Below, in pieces: positions 1-8,315 of a stretch of DNA of 64,000 bases. This DNA comes from JAHJDS01 sp964569795. GTDB taxonomy: Bacteria > Desulfobacterota > Desulfarculia > Desulfarculales > JAHJDS01. A program made the position numbers and the translations under genes. The stretch lies in assembly GCA_964569795.1 (NCBI GenBank), contig CAZMVB010000010.1, positions 62,001 to 126,000 on the forward strand, written 5' to 3'. The number at the start of each line of letters is the position of its first letter. Positions within the stretch are counted from its first letter, which is position 1. The notes beneath the pieces were generated by a model. That model was not told where the DNA came from. It did no database searches and saw only the letters and a list, made by a program, of their open reading frames with translations.

Positions 1-182
1 CTGATCAGGTCGTCCAGGTTGACGTGCTGGGGGAGACGGACGGCCATCCGGCTGGCCACGTACTTGACCAGGGGGGCGTAGGCCAGGATCAACTCGTCGC
101 GCTGCTCCAAAGAGAGGCGCCCGACCCCGGGTTTGGTCGCGGCCAGATACTCCTCGATGCGCGAGTTAGTCGGTGTGGCCAT
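1..182 (-). CDS. fliA: RNA polymerase sigma-28 factor FliA, N-terminal part (runs off the window)
   Basis: Only the first 60 or so residues are present; the gene continues beyond base 1. Reading the minus strand from the ATG at 182 gives a short N-terminal helix followed by LVKYVASRMAVRLP and a QHVNLDDLI segment, which matches the start of sigma region 2 in FliA/WhiG-type factors. FliA directs RNA polymerase to late flagellar and chemotaxis promoters. The start codon lies 5 bases after the flhG stop and a GAGGG ribosome site overlaps the flhG end, so it is translated as part of the flhF-flhG-fliA block. The identification rests on a short stretch plus the flagellar context. Confidence 0.85.
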   Translation of the reverse strand, partial: MATPTNSRIEEYLAATKPGVGRLSLEQRDELILAYAPLVKYVASRMAVRLPQHVNLDDLI

Positions 183-187
183 TGCCC

Positions 188-1078
188 TCAGACCGTTGGG
201 GAGACCCCTACCAATCGGCGCCAGAAGAGCCGGATGTTGCCCTCGGACGAACGGGGCACCGGCCGGCCCAGGATCTTGCCGGCCAAGGAGTGGAGGGCGG
301 CGCTGGCCGGCGCGGTGGGGAAGGCCTCGACCACCGCCTGCTGCTTCCGGACCGCCTCGACCACCTTGGGATCGGCCGGAATGAACCCCAGGTAATCCAG
401 GGAGACCGACCCCAGGAACTTCTCGGCGGCCTGGGCCAGCTTGCGGTACACGAACTTGGCCTCGTTCTCGGAGGCGACCTGGTTGACCACCAGGCTGAAG
501 GCCTCCTGGTCGTGATCAACGTGCAGGACCTTGATCAGGGCGTAGGCGTCGGTGATGGACGTCGGCTCGTTGGTGGCGACGATCAGCCGCTCGTCGGCGG
601 CCAGGTTGAAGTAGAGGACATTGTCGCTGATGCCGGCCCCGGTGTCGATCAGCAGGACGTCGAACTGATCGTCCAGGGCCTCCATTTCATGGAGCAGCCG
701 CATCTTCTGGCCCTCGGACAACTGGGTCATCTCCTCGAGGCCGGAAGCGGCGGGCAGGATCTTGATCCCCCAGGGACCGGGAAAGAGGACCTCGTCCACC
801 CCCCGTTCCCCGGTCAGCAGGTGGGAGATGTTATAGGGCGGGGAGATGCCCAGCAGGACGTCGATGTTGGCCAGGCCCAGGTCGGCGTCCAGGATCAGCA
901 CCCGGCGGCCGGAGCGGCTCATCATCAGGGCCAGGTTGGCGGTGATGTTGGTCTTGCCCACGCCGCCCTTGCCCGAACTGATCGACACCACCCGGACCGG
1001 GCGTCCGGGGCCGCGGGCCGCGATGGGGACGCTGCCGTTCTTCTTGACCATTTCTCTGAGTCCGCTGGCCTGATCCAT
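188..1078 (-). CDS. flhG: FlhG (FleN/YlxH), MinD-type ATPase controlling flagellar number
   Basis: A 296-residue MinD/ParA-like ATPase. A deviant Walker A motif (SSGKGGVGKTNITANLA) lies near residue 35, followed by LDADLGLANIDVLLG and a DTGAGIS Walker B region. The N-terminus reads MDQASGLREM, matching the DQAxxLR motif through which FlhG stimulates the GTPase of FlhF. Known role: it limits flagellar number and cooperates with FlhF in placing the basal body at the membrane. It lies 56 bases downstream of flhF and 5 bases upstream of fliA on the same strand. Full length and intact. Confidence 0.95.
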   Translation of the reverse strand: MDQASGLREMVKKNGSVPIAARGPGRPVRVVSISSGKGGVGKTNITANLALMMSRSGRRVLILDADLGLANIDVLLGISPPYNISHLLTGERGVDEVLFPGPWGIKILPAASGLEEMTQLSEGQKMRLLHEMEALDDQFDVLLIDTGAGISDNVLYFNLAADERLIVATNEPTSITDAYALIKVLHVDHDQEAFSLVVNQVASENEAKFVYRKLAQAAEKFLGSVSLDYLGFIPADPKVVEAVRKQQAVVEAFPTAPASAALHSLAGKILGRPVPRSSEGNIRLFWRRLVGVSPTV

Positions 1079-1134
1079 TCTCTAAGCTGCCTCAAATAAT
1101 TAGGTTACTACAAATCCAGGACTTAGACAATCCC

Positions 1135-2178
1135 TCAGGCCCCATGGCGCCTGAGGACCAGGCGGGCCACCCGCTCGGGGCTGGCCGGGAGGATGTCCTC
1201 GGGCACCCGCTGGCCGCAGGTCAGGTGGGTGACCGGCAGGGCCAGGCGGACGGCCTGGGTGAAGAGGTGGCCGTAGGTGTCCGATTCGTCGATCTTGGTG
1301 AAGATGAGGCCGGTCAGGGGCAGGTTGCGGAAGCGCCCGACCACGGTGGCCAGGTCCCGGCTGCGGGTGTTGGCCGCCAGGCAGAGCAGGACCTCGGCCC
1401 GGGGGCCGGCCTCGAGGTAGCGGTTCATGGCCGCCAGGCCCTGCTCGTCGGCCGGACTGCGGCCGGCCGTGTCCACCAGGATGATCTGGCAGCGGCGCAG
1501 GGTCTCGACCGCGGGGACGACGTCCTCGGGCCGCTCGGCCACGACCACGGGCAGGCCCATGATCCGGCCGTACACCTTGAGCTGCTCCGGGGCGCCGACC
1601 CGGTAGGTGTCGATGGTCAACAGGCCCACCCGCCACCCGTCGCCCAGGGCGGCCCGGGCGGCCAGCTTGGCGGCGGTGGTCGTCTTGCCCACCCCGGTGG
1701 GGCCGACCAGGTAAACCAGACGGGGGCCGGCCGGACCGGGGCGCAGGGGGTCCCCCTGGCGGACGGCCCCGGCCAGGATCGTCACCAGTTTTTCCTCGAG
1801 GTCGGCGGCCGGGGCGTCGATCAGGGGCGCCAGCATCCGGCCGGCCAGCTCGGGATCGACCTCCTGGGACAGGAGACGCCCCAGGGCCTCCTGGGCCGGC
1901 GAGACGGCCGCCTCGCCCCAGGGGGCCTCGGCCGACAGCAGATGGGTGGTGATCAGCCCCTTCAGGCCGCCGATCTCCTCGGCCAGCGAGCGCAGGGTGA
2001 TCGGCTCGCCCCTTTCGCCCGTCCCGCCCGTTTCGACCGTCTCGCCGGGCGGGGCGGCGAGGACCTCGATCCCGGCCGCCGTCCGCTTGGCCCCCAAAAT
2101 GATCGCCTCCGGGCCCAACTCGGCCTTGACCCGCTTCAGGGCCTGGGCCGCGCCGGTCCCCTGAAACCGCCTAGCCAC
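1135..2178 (-). CDS. flhF: FlhF, SRP-type GTPase for flagellar placement
   Basis: A 347-residue SRP-family GTPase. Residues 1-45 form the variable N-domain start typical of FlhF (QALKRVKAELGPEAIIL). The G domain begins with GPTGVGKTTTAAKLAARA at about 159-176, then DTYRVGAPEQL, DTAGRSPADEQ and FTKIDESDTYG, all hallmark SRP GTPase motifs. It recruits early basal-body components to the cell pole. The start is a GTG that overlaps the flhA stop by 8 bases, so the two genes are translationally coupled. Its partner FlhG, with the activating DQAxxLR motif, is encoded directly downstream. Confidence 0.95.
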   Translation of the reverse strand: MARRFQGTGAAQALKRVKAELGPEAIILGAKRTAAGIEVLAAPPGETVETGGTGERGEPITLRSLAEEIGGLKGLITTHLLSAEAPWGEAAVSPAQEALGRLLSQEVDPELAGRMLAPLIDAPAADLEEKLVTILAGAVRQGDPLRPGPAGPRLVYLVGPTGVGKTTTAAKLAARAALGDGWRVGLLTIDTYRVGAPEQLKVYGRIMGLPVVVAERPEDVVPAVETLRRCQIILVDTAGRSPADEQGLAAMNRYLEAGPRAEVLLCLAANTRSRDLATVVGRFRNLPLTGLIFTKIDESDTYGHLFTQAVRLALPVTHLTCGQRVPEDILPASPERVARLVLRRHGA

Positions 2179-4285
2179 GGGCCACGCTCACCAGGCCGAC
2201 CGACTTTATCCGGATGCCGGAGACCAGTTCGTTGTGGCTGAGCACGGTCACCGTCGGCAGGTGGCGTTCGATCAGCCGCCGGAGGTGCCGGCGGATGACC
2301 GGCGAGGTGACGATGGTCGGGGTCATGTTCGCCTCCATCATTTTTTCCGCCTCCCGGTAAACCGCGTCCACGATGGCCTGGACCTTGTGCGGCTCCAGGG
2401 TCAGATAGGAGCCGTGGTCGGTCTGCTGGATGCCGCCCTGGATCATGTTCTCGGCGTTCTGGTCCACGGTCAACACCGGCAGGGTGTCGCCCTCCAGGGG
2501 CAGGCTCTGCAGGATCGCCCGGGCCAGCCGCTGCCGGACGTACTCGGTCAACAGGTCCGGGTCCTTGGTCAGGGGGGCGTAGTCGGCCAGGGTCTCGCAG
2601 ATGGTCAGCATGTCCCGGATGCTGATCCGCTCCCGGAGCAGGTTTTGGAGGGCCTTCTGGATGCCCCCCAGGGACAGCAGTTGCTGGACCTCCTCGACCA
2701 CCTTGGGATGGGTCCGGGCCAGGTTCTCCAGCAGGCGCTGGGTCTCCTGACGCCCCAGGAGCTCGTCGGCGTGGGACCGGATGATCTCGGTCAAATGGGT
2801 GGCGATGACCGTGGCCAGATCGACCACCGAGTACCCGGCGAACTGGGCCTCCTCGCGCTTGGCGCTCCGGATCCAGAGGGCCGGCAGGTTGAAGGCCGGC
2901 TCGTGGGTGGGCACGCCCTCGATCTGCTTCTTGGCGTCGCCGGGGTCCATGGCCAGGAGGTAATCGACCATCAGCTCGGCGGCGGCCACCTCGACGCCCT
3001 TGACCCGGATGACGTAGCCGCCGGGCTTGAGCTGGAGGTTGTCCCGGACGTGCAGGGGCGGGACCAGGAGCCCCATGTCCAGGGCGAACTGCTGGCGGAT
3101 GGACCGGATCCGCTCCAGCAGGTCGCCGTTCTGCTCCTCGTCCACCAGGGGGATCAGGCCGTAGCCGACCTCGAGTTCGATGGCGTCCAGGGGCAACAGG
3201 GCCTCGACCGCCTCGGGGGTGACCGGCTGGGCCCTGGTCGCCTCGGCCGCCCGCTTGAGGGCCGCGGCCTGCTCGGTCTCCCGCTGGGCCCTGAACAGGA
3301 AAAAGGCCAGCAGGCCCGTGCCCCCGGACAGGATGAAAAACGGGATCTTGGGCAGGCCCGGCACCAGGCCCAGGCAGAAGACGACCACCGCCGTCAGGCC
3401 GATGGCCCGGGGCTGGAGCGAGAACTGGCGGGCGAATTCCTGGCCCATGTTCATGTCGCCGGCCGCCCGGCTGACGATGATGCCGGCCGAGGTGGAGATG
3501 ATCAGGGCCGGGATGATGGACACCAGTCCGTCGCCGATGGTCAGGATGGTGAAGGTCGCCGCGGCGTCGGACAGCTTCATGCCGTGCTGGAGGGTCCCGA
3601 TCAAGAGGCCGCCGATGATGTTGGTCAGGGTGATGACGATGCCGGCGATGGCGTCGCCCCGGACAAATTTTGAGGCCCCGTCCATGGCCCCGTAGAAGTC
3701 GGCCTCGCGGCCGATCATGAGCCGCCGGGTCTTGGCCTCCTCGTCGTCGATCAGCCCGGCGTTCAGGTCGGCGTCGATGGCCATCTGCTTGCCGGGCATG
3801 GCGTCCAGGGTGAACCGGGCCCCGACCTCGGCGATCCGCTCGGCGCCCTTGGTGATGACGATGAAGTTGACCACGGTCAGGATGACGAACACCACCAGGC
3901 CGACAAAGTAGTTGCCCCCGACCACGAACTGGCCGAAGGACTTGATCACCGTCCCGGCGGCGCCCGGACCGGTGCTGCCCTTGAGCAGGATCAGCCGGGT
4001 CGAGGCCACGTTCAGGGCCAGCCGGAACAGGGTGGTGATCAGCAGCAGCGACGGGAAGACCGAGAAGTCCAGGGGGCGGACGGTGTAGATGGCGGTCAGC
4101 AGGATCATCAGGGCCACGGTCAGGTTGGTGGACAGGAAGATGTCCAGGGCCAGGGGCGGCAGGGGGATGATCATCACCCCCAGCACGGCCACCACGCCCA
4201 CCGCCAGGGGGATGTCGGCCAGGCCCCGGGCGCGCATCCGTTGCCACATCGACGCCTGACCCGGCTTGAGGACGTTGTCGGCCAT
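2171..4285 (-). CDS. flhA: FlhA, flagellar type III export gate protein
   Basis: A 704-residue protein with about eight membrane segments in the N-terminal half, then a soluble C-terminal domain that receives export chaperones. Conserved FlhA segments are visible: SLLLITTLFRLALNVASTR, the cytoplasmic loop with GKQMAIDADLNAGLIDDEEA, and GDGLVSIIPALIISTSAGI. FlhA forms the nonameric ring of the flagellar export gate and uses proton motive force. It begins on the base after the flhB stop codon and overlaps flhF at the other end, so flhB-flhA-flhF are one transcription unit. Confidence 0.97.
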   Translation of the reverse strand: MADNVLKPGQASMWQRMRARGLADIPLAVGVVAVLGVMIIPLPPLALDIFLSTNLTVALMILLTAIYTVRPLDFSVFPSLLLITTLFRLALNVASTRLILLKGSTGPGAAGTVIKSFGQFVVGGNYFVGLVVFVILTVVNFIVITKGAERIAEVGARFTLDAMPGKQMAIDADLNAGLIDDEEAKTRRLMIGREADFYGAMDGASKFVRGDAIAGIVITLTNIIGGLLIGTLQHGMKLSDAAATFTILTIGDGLVSIIPALIISTSAGIIVSRAAGDMNMGQEFARQFSLQPRAIGLTAVVVFCLGLVPGLPKIPFFILSGGTGLLAFFLFRAQRETEQAAALKRAAEATRAQPVTPEAVEALLPLDAIELEVGYGLIPLVDEEQNGDLLERIRSIRQQFALDMGLLVPPLHVRDNLQLKPGGYVIRVKGVEVAAAELMVDYLLAMDPGDAKKQIEGVPTHEPAFNLPALWIRSAKREEAQFAGYSVVDLATVIATHLTEIIRSHADELLGRQETQRLLENLARTHPKVVEEVQQLLSLGGIQKALQNLLRERISIRDMLTICETLADYAPLTKDPDLLTEYVRQRLARAILQSLPLEGDTLPVLTVDQNAENMIQGGIQQTDHGSYLTLEPHKVQAIVDAVYREAEKMMEANMTPTIVTSPVIRRHLRRLIERHLPTVTVLSHNELVSGIRIKSVGLVSVARG

Positions 4286-5374
4286 TTAGGCGGGCTCCTC
4301 GAGGTATTGATAGTGCCGGTTCTTGAGCCGATAGACGTAGGCCAGGATGGCGGCCACGGCCTCGAACAGCTCGATCGGAATGACCTCCCCGACCTCGACC
4401 TGATACAGGGCCTGGGCCACCGGCGGGTCGGACACCAGGGGCACGTCATGGGCCCGGGCCAGCTCCCGGATCTTTTCGGCGATCAGGTTCTGGCCCTTGG
4501 CCACGACCGTGGGGGCGTCCATTTTGCCCGGCTGGTACAACAGGGCCACGGCGTAGTGGGTCGGGTTGGTGACCACCACGTCGGCCTGGGGCACCTGGGA
4601 CATCATCCGCCGCTGGGCCATCTTGGTCTGGGCCTGGCGGATGCGCTGCCGGACCAGGGGGTCGCCCTCGGTCTGCTTCCACTCGTCCTTGATCTCCTTC
4701 TTGGACATCTTGAGGTTCTTCTCGTACTCCCACTTGTTGAAGGCCCAGTCCAGGGCGGCCAGGACGATCATGATCACCGCCGCCTTGAGAAAGACGAGGA
4801 AGGCCACCCAGCAGACAAAGTGGAGGATCTCGAAGACCGACAGGCGCCCCAGGGAGGCCATGTCCGTCATCCGGCTCTGGATGGTGTCGTAGGCCACGTA
4901 GCCGACGATGGCCACCTTGCCTATGGACTTGAACAGCTCCATGAGCGTCCGCTTGGACGCGATCCGCTTCAGCCCCTGCATGGGGTTGAGCTTGCTCAGC
5001 TTGGGCTTGATCAGTTCCGGAACGAACATGAAGCCCACCTGGGCCAGACCGGCCACCACGGCCATGAGGAAGACCATGACCAGGACCGGCAGGACCAGCC
5101 ACAGGAAGCTCTCCAGGGCCTGGAGGGAAAAGCCCTGGATGGTGTTCATGTTGAGGTGCCAGACGTGGGCCTGGCCCAGGACCAGACGGAAGAGGCCGGT
5201 GATCTGCCGGTAAAAGAAGGTCCCGGAGGCGTAGAGGGTCAGCAGGCCGGTCAGCAGGACGACCACGGCCATGACCTCGTTGCTCTTGGCCACCTGCCCC
5301 TTTTCCCGGGCCTTGCGCCGTCGGCGAGGGGTCGGTTTTTCTGTCTTGTCCTGGTGTTGCTCTTCTTCGGGCAA
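4286..5374 (-). CDS. flhB: FlhB, flagellar export switch protein
   Basis: A 362-residue export-gate protein with four membrane segments and a cytoplasmic domain carrying the autocleavage site N270-P271-T272-H273 (VVVTNPTHYAVAL). Cleavage there changes export specificity from rod/hook to filament substrates. The N-terminus has the usual charged stretch (KTEKPTPRRRRKAREKGQV). The start is TTG at 5374, with a GAGGCGG ribosome site 9 bases upstream and no better in-frame start. fliP, fliQ and fliR, often found just upstream, are not here, so flhB heads this block. Confidence 0.96.
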   Translation of the reverse strand: MPEEEQHQDKTEKPTPRRRRKAREKGQVAKSNEVMAVVVLLTGLLTLYASGTFFYRQITGLFRLVLGQAHVWHLNMNTIQGFSLQALESFLWLVLPVLVMVFLMAVVAGLAQVGFMFVPELIKPKLSKLNPMQGLKRIASKRTLMELFKSIGKVAIVGYVAYDTIQSRMTDMASLGRLSVFEILHFVCWVAFLVFLKAAVIMIVLAALDWAFNKWEYEKNLKMSKKEIKDEWKQTEGDPLVRQRIRQAQTKMAQRRMMSQVPQADVVVTNPTHYAVALLYQPGKMDAPTVVAKGQNLIAEKIRELARAHDVPLVSDPPVAQALYQVEVGEVIPIELFEAVAAILAYVYRLKNRHYQYLEEPA

Positions 5375-5800
5375 GTTTTTGATCCGCCTCGTGAGGGGCC
5401 GTCAATGTTTTGTCTGGCCGCCGCGCCAAACAATTGGCTGGCCGGGTCTCACCCCGGGGACGGCCGGCGGATGACCCCTATGATTTCACCGGGTTAGGCC
5501 GGTAGTCCCGGCCGCCGGCCGACCGCTTCGCCCCGGTCGATCCCCTAATAGTCAAGAACCGGGCCAAAAGGGCCCGGACCAGGGCCCAACCAAGGGCCCG
5601 GGACCGCCGGGGCCCCCGGCCGCCCCGGACCGGGCCCCCGCACCGACAGGCTCGGCCTTGACCGGCCCGGCCCGGTGAGATAGATTGAACCAAGGGATAG
5701 CCGTCAAGTTCGTGATCCCTCGCCCGCAAGCGGGCTTGATTTCTTTCCCCGACCCTCGTTGTTACCCTCCTTCCGCGCGGGACAAAAGGAGACAGGAAAA
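5375..5800. other. Intergenic region between divergent flhB and slyD-like genes
   Basis: This 426-base stretch separates two divergently read genes and must hold both promoters, but no clear sigma-70, sigma-54 or sigma-28 site was found. It is extremely GC-rich around 5560-5640 and contains three GGGCCC-centred blocks, with the near-repeat AAGGGCCCGG(G)ACC at 5568-5580 and 5592-5605. A short reading frame on the minus strand (5478-5729) has a composition typical of non-coding GC-rich DNA and no recognisable similarity. Confidence 0.5.
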
Positions 5801-6229
5801 GTGAGTCAAGCCAAAACCGGTGATACGGTCCAGGTCCACTATACGGGTCGCTTGAGCGACGGCTCGGAGTTCGATTCCTCGTCCGGCGGGGACCCCCTCC
5901 AGTTCGAGATCGGCCGGGGCCAGGTCATCCCCGGATTCGAGGACGGGGTCATCGGCCTGGCCGTGGGCCAGTCCAAGACGTTCACCATCTCGGCCGAACA
6001 GGCCTACGGGCCCCATAACGCCGAGTGGGTGGTGACCGTGCCCCGGGATCAGATACCGGACCAGATCGTCCTGGAGGAGGGCCGGCAGCTGCGGCTCAGG
6101 CAGGAGAACGGCGAGGCGGCGGTGGTGACCATCGCCCAGGTGACCGCGGACGAGGTCACCCTGGACGCCAATCATCCCCTGGCCGGACAGGACCTGACCT
6201 TTGAGATCGAGCTGGTGGCCATTGTCTGA
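5801..6229 (+). CDS. SlyD-like FKBP-type peptidyl-prolyl isomerase
   Basis: A 142-residue SlyD-type FKBP. It begins with the isomerase fold (VQVHYTGRLSDGSEFDSS, then GQVIPGFEDGVIGLAVGQSK), followed by the insert-in-flap chaperone domain (about residues 70-120) and the closing FKBP strand with NHPLAGQDLTFEIELV, a signature of the SlyD/SlpA group. It catalyses cis-trans isomerisation of prolyl bonds and acts as a folding chaperone. The C-terminal His/Cys-rich metal-binding tail of E. coli SlyD is missing. The GTG at 5801 is preferred over an in-frame TTG further upstream because AAAGGAG lies 9 bases before it. Confidence 0.9.
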   Translation: MSQAKTGDTVQVHYTGRLSDGSEFDSSSGGDPLQFEIGRGQVIPGFEDGVIGLAVGQSKTFTISAEQAYGPHNAEWVVTVPRDQIPDQIVLEEGRQLRLRQENGEAAVVTIAQVTADEVTLDANHPLAGQDLTFEIELVAIV

Positions 6230-6272
6230 TCCTGGGGGGTACGCCATGCCCGGCGGCCTCCTTTGTGATATA

Positions 6273-6287
6273 ATTTAATAATTAAAT
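6273..6287. repeat. AT-rich inverted repeat between convergent genes
   Basis: A perfect 7-base inverted repeat (ATTTAAT, one base, ATTAAAT) lies between the slyD-like gene and the end of the marR-type gene, inside an island of almost pure A+T (6268-6300). It could mark a transcription end or a weak protein-binding site. Base composition contrasts sharply with the surroundings. Confidence 0.35.
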
Positions 6288-6290
6288 AAT

Positions 6291-6698
6291 TTAAAATTTA
6301 ACCGAAAGGTCGGACAAACGCCCCAGGTCTGACGGGGACCACCTGTCCAGGCCCAGACGGCCGACCAGACCGGCCCGGACCTCCCGAAACACCTCCCAGC
6401 CCTTGACCGTCAGCCGGACCACGATCTCCCGCCGGTCCGCGCCCGGGGCCCGGTCCAGGTAGCCCTTGGCCACCAGGGCCTCCGCGGTCAGGGAGACCGA
6501 GGGCCGGGACCGGCCCAGGCGGTCGGCCAGGTCCTTGAGGGGCCGGCCCTCGGCCAGACCGGCCGCCAGGAGGAGCCTGACCTCGGGCCGGGTCAGGTCG
6601 TTTGGTCGGTCGGCCAGGGCGTGTTGCCAGGCCAGGTCATGGGCGCGGACGATTTTTTCGAGGAGGTCAAGGGCCTGTTCCGGGTATATCTGGTCCAT
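6291..6698 (-). CDS. MarR-family transcriptional regulator
   Basis: A 135-residue winged-helix protein. Residues about 35-100 form the DNA-binding core: LTRPEVRLLLAAGLAEG, the helix-turn-helix LKDLADRLGRSRPSVSLTAEALVAKGYL, and the wing with DRRE and a basic/hydrophobic strand. MarR proteins are dimeric repressors that usually respond to small phenolic or oxidative ligands and often control their own operon. The gene follows the exported protein at 6753-7241 with a 54-base gap that holds an AT-rich 9-base inverted repeat, a likely operator. The ligand is unknown. Confidence 0.85.
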   Translation of the reverse strand: MDQIYPEQALDLLEKIVRAHDLAWQHALADRPNDLTRPEVRLLLAAGLAEGRPLKDLADRLGRSRPSVSLTAEALVAKGYLDRAPGADRREIVVRLTVKGWEVFREVRAGLVGRLGLDRWSPSDLGRLSDLSVKF

Positions 6699-6728
6699 GC
6701 CCGAGGCTAATCCGGATTATTTTAATTG

Positions 6729-6760
6729 TCAAATAATTTATTTACAAAACTATTATTTGA
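6729..6760. promoter_or_regulatory. Inverted repeat, candidate operator upstream of the marR-type gene
   Basis: A perfect 9-base inverted repeat, TCAAATAAT (6729-6737) and ATTATTTGA (6752-6760), with a 14-base AT-rich spacer. It overlaps the stop codon of the upstream gene and lies 31 bases before the marR-type start. Palindromic AT-rich sites of this size are typical MarR operators, so autoregulation is a reasonable inference. No GC stem or T-run supports a terminator. Confidence 0.45.
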
Positions 6761-7241
6761 CCTGGAACTGGCGGCTGGCCAGCAATACGCCCCGGCGGAA
6801 TAACCGGATCCGATACACCCCGGCCACGTCCGCAGCGGTCAGCCGGATCAGGACGTGCTGGAGACGACCGGCCATGACCGCCATCTCTCCCGAGGAATAG
6901 CGCTGCCGGCCGGTGGGGTCGGCCGGCACCGGGGGGGCGTCCACCACCACCCGGATCGTGGCCGGACCCGGGCTGTTCGACTTGACCACAAAACTGAGGC
7001 CAAAGACCGTGCCCGCCTTGAGGGGCACCACCGTGGACCTGAGATACGGCCGGTGCATGAGGCTGACCTGGAGCACACCCGGACCGCTCCTGGGCCAGGA
7101 GCCGCCCTCCAGGGGGGCGAGGTGGTACAGGCCGTAATCGATCACCTGGACCCGGACCGGGCCCGCGCCTCCGGCGGCGACGGTCGTCAGCCAGACCAGG
7201 CCCGCCCCCAGGGCCACGGCGGCCTTTGTCCATGTCCTCAT
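6753..7241 (-). CDS. Exported protein of unknown function (possibly DUF3859-like)
   Basis: A 162-residue protein with a clear signal peptide (basic MRTWTK, hydrophobic core AAVALGAGLVWL, small residues up to about 23). The mature part is predicted to be all-beta, with VQVIDYGLYHL, GTVFGLSFVVKS, ATIRVVVDAPP and a final AGVYRIRLFRRGVLLASRQFQV strand. This looks like an immunoglobulin-like periplasmic domain, and the IDYGLY start resembles DUF3859 proteins; that family link is from memory and unconfirmed. A GGAGGAG ribosome site lies 6 bases before the ATG. It is read with the downstream marR-type gene. Confidence 0.7.
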   Translation of the reverse strand: MRTWTKAAVALGAGLVWLTTVAAGGAGPVRVQVIDYGLYHLAPLEGGSWPRSGPGVLQVSLMHRPYLRSTVVPLKAGTVFGLSFVVKSNSPGPATIRVVVDAPPVPADPTGRQRYSSGEMAVMAGRLQHVLIRLTAADVAGVYRIRLFRRGVLLASRQFQVK

Positions 7242-7271
7242 GGCGGTCTCCTCCTTGCGGCGCCGGGAGTC

Positions 7272-8261
7272 TCAGCCCCGGCGACTGGCCTTGCCTTGGT
7301 CCGGCGCCGAATCCCGGCCCCGACCGGCGAACAGCCGCTTCAGGCCGGCCCAGGGCCCGGGCCGCGGTTTCTCGGGCGGCGGCGGGACGGGCCGGGTCGG
7401 GGCGGCCAGGACCCGCCGGACGGCGTCCAGGTTACACTCCACGGCGGCCCGGCCGGCGTCGAGGACCCGCTCCACCTGCTTGAAATCAGACCAGTGGATC
7501 TCGCCCACCTCGGGGACCAGCACCAGGTCGGCGGCCCGGTTTTTCAGGTTGCGGAGTTCGTTCCCCTGGATCTCGTCCGCTCGAAAGATGAGTTCCAGGG
7601 CGTTGAGTCCCTCCTTGAGCGGGCCCAGCTCCTTTTCCACGTCCACCGCCACCACCCGGGTGGCCCCCAGACTGATGGCCGCCTCGATGGGCACCAGGGC
7701 CACCACCCCGCCGTCCATGAGCTGGCGGCCGTTCATCACCACCGGCGGCATGAATCCGGGGATGGACATGCTGGCCAGGACCGCCTCCCGGATCGACCCC
7801 CGATGGAGGGTCACCGCCTGGCCGGTGTCCATGTCCGCGGCCACGGCGGCGAAGGGGATCCGGGTGTCCTCGAGATACCCGTCATCGACGAAATAATCGA
7901 CCACCGACCGGACCACGTCCGGGGGCAGGACCGAGGGTCTGGTCAGGACCCGGCCCTGGAGATAGACCCGCTGGACGTAGTGTCTGGCCCGCTGGGCCAG
8001 GCTGACGTGTTCCGTGGCCGGCTGGATGAACTCGACCTTGGTCCGCCTGAAAAGGTCGCTGTCCAGAAACTCCTGGAGCCTGGACCAGCCCACGTCGCCG
8101 TCCGGGTGCTGGGCGTAGATCGCCCCGACCATGGCCCCCATGCTGGTGCCGGTCACCAGGCTCGGCCTCAGCCCGGCCTGCTCCAGGGCCTGAACCGCCC
8201 CGATGTGGGCCACCCCGCGGGCGCCGCCCCCCCCCAGGGCCAGGGCATAATCGTAATCCAT
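7272..8261 (-). CDS. Patatin-like phospholipase (RssA/YlbK type)
   Basis: A 329-residue patatin-domain hydrolase. The oxyanion-hole motif GGGGARG is at about 10-16, the nucleophile elbow GTSMG places the catalytic serine at residue 40, and MDGG places the catalytic aspartate near 183, giving the Ser-Asp dyad of patatin lipases. There is no signal peptide, so it is probably cytoplasmic or membrane-associated, acting on phospholipid or acyl esters. The C-terminal tail (about 290-329) is proline- and arginine-rich and looks disordered. Located 30 bases upstream of the exported protein gene, in the same direction. Confidence 0.9.
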   Translation of the reverse strand: MDYDYALALGGGGARGVAHIGAVQALEQAGLRPSLVTGTSMGAMVGAIYAQHPDGDVGWSRLQEFLDSDLFRRTKVEFIQPATEHVSLAQRARHYVQRVYLQGRVLTRPSVLPPDVVRSVVDYFVDDGYLEDTRIPFAAVAADMDTGQAVTLHRGSIREAVLASMSIPGFMPPVVMNGRQLMDGGVVALVPIEAAISLGATRVVAVDVEKELGPLKEGLNALELIFRADEIQGNELRNLKNRAADLVLVPEVGEIHWSDFKQVERVLDAGRAAVECNLDAVRRVLAAPTRPVPPPPEKPRPGPWAGLKRLFAGRGRDSAPDQGKASRRG

Positions 8262-8315
8262 CTCCGCCCCTTTGCCGAAGATCGGTTCATCCCCGACCGG
8301 CCGGGCCGTCGGGCG

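Noticed and set aside
173..2241. Long open frames on the plus strand across flhG and flhF
   Set aside because: They are antisense to clear FlhG and FlhF genes; such frames are common in GC-rich DNA and show Gly/Gln/Asp-rich shadow composition.
5478..5729. An 83-codon minus-strand frame upstream of flhB
   Set aside because: Arg/Gly-rich composition in extremely GC-rich DNA, with no ribosome site and no similarity.
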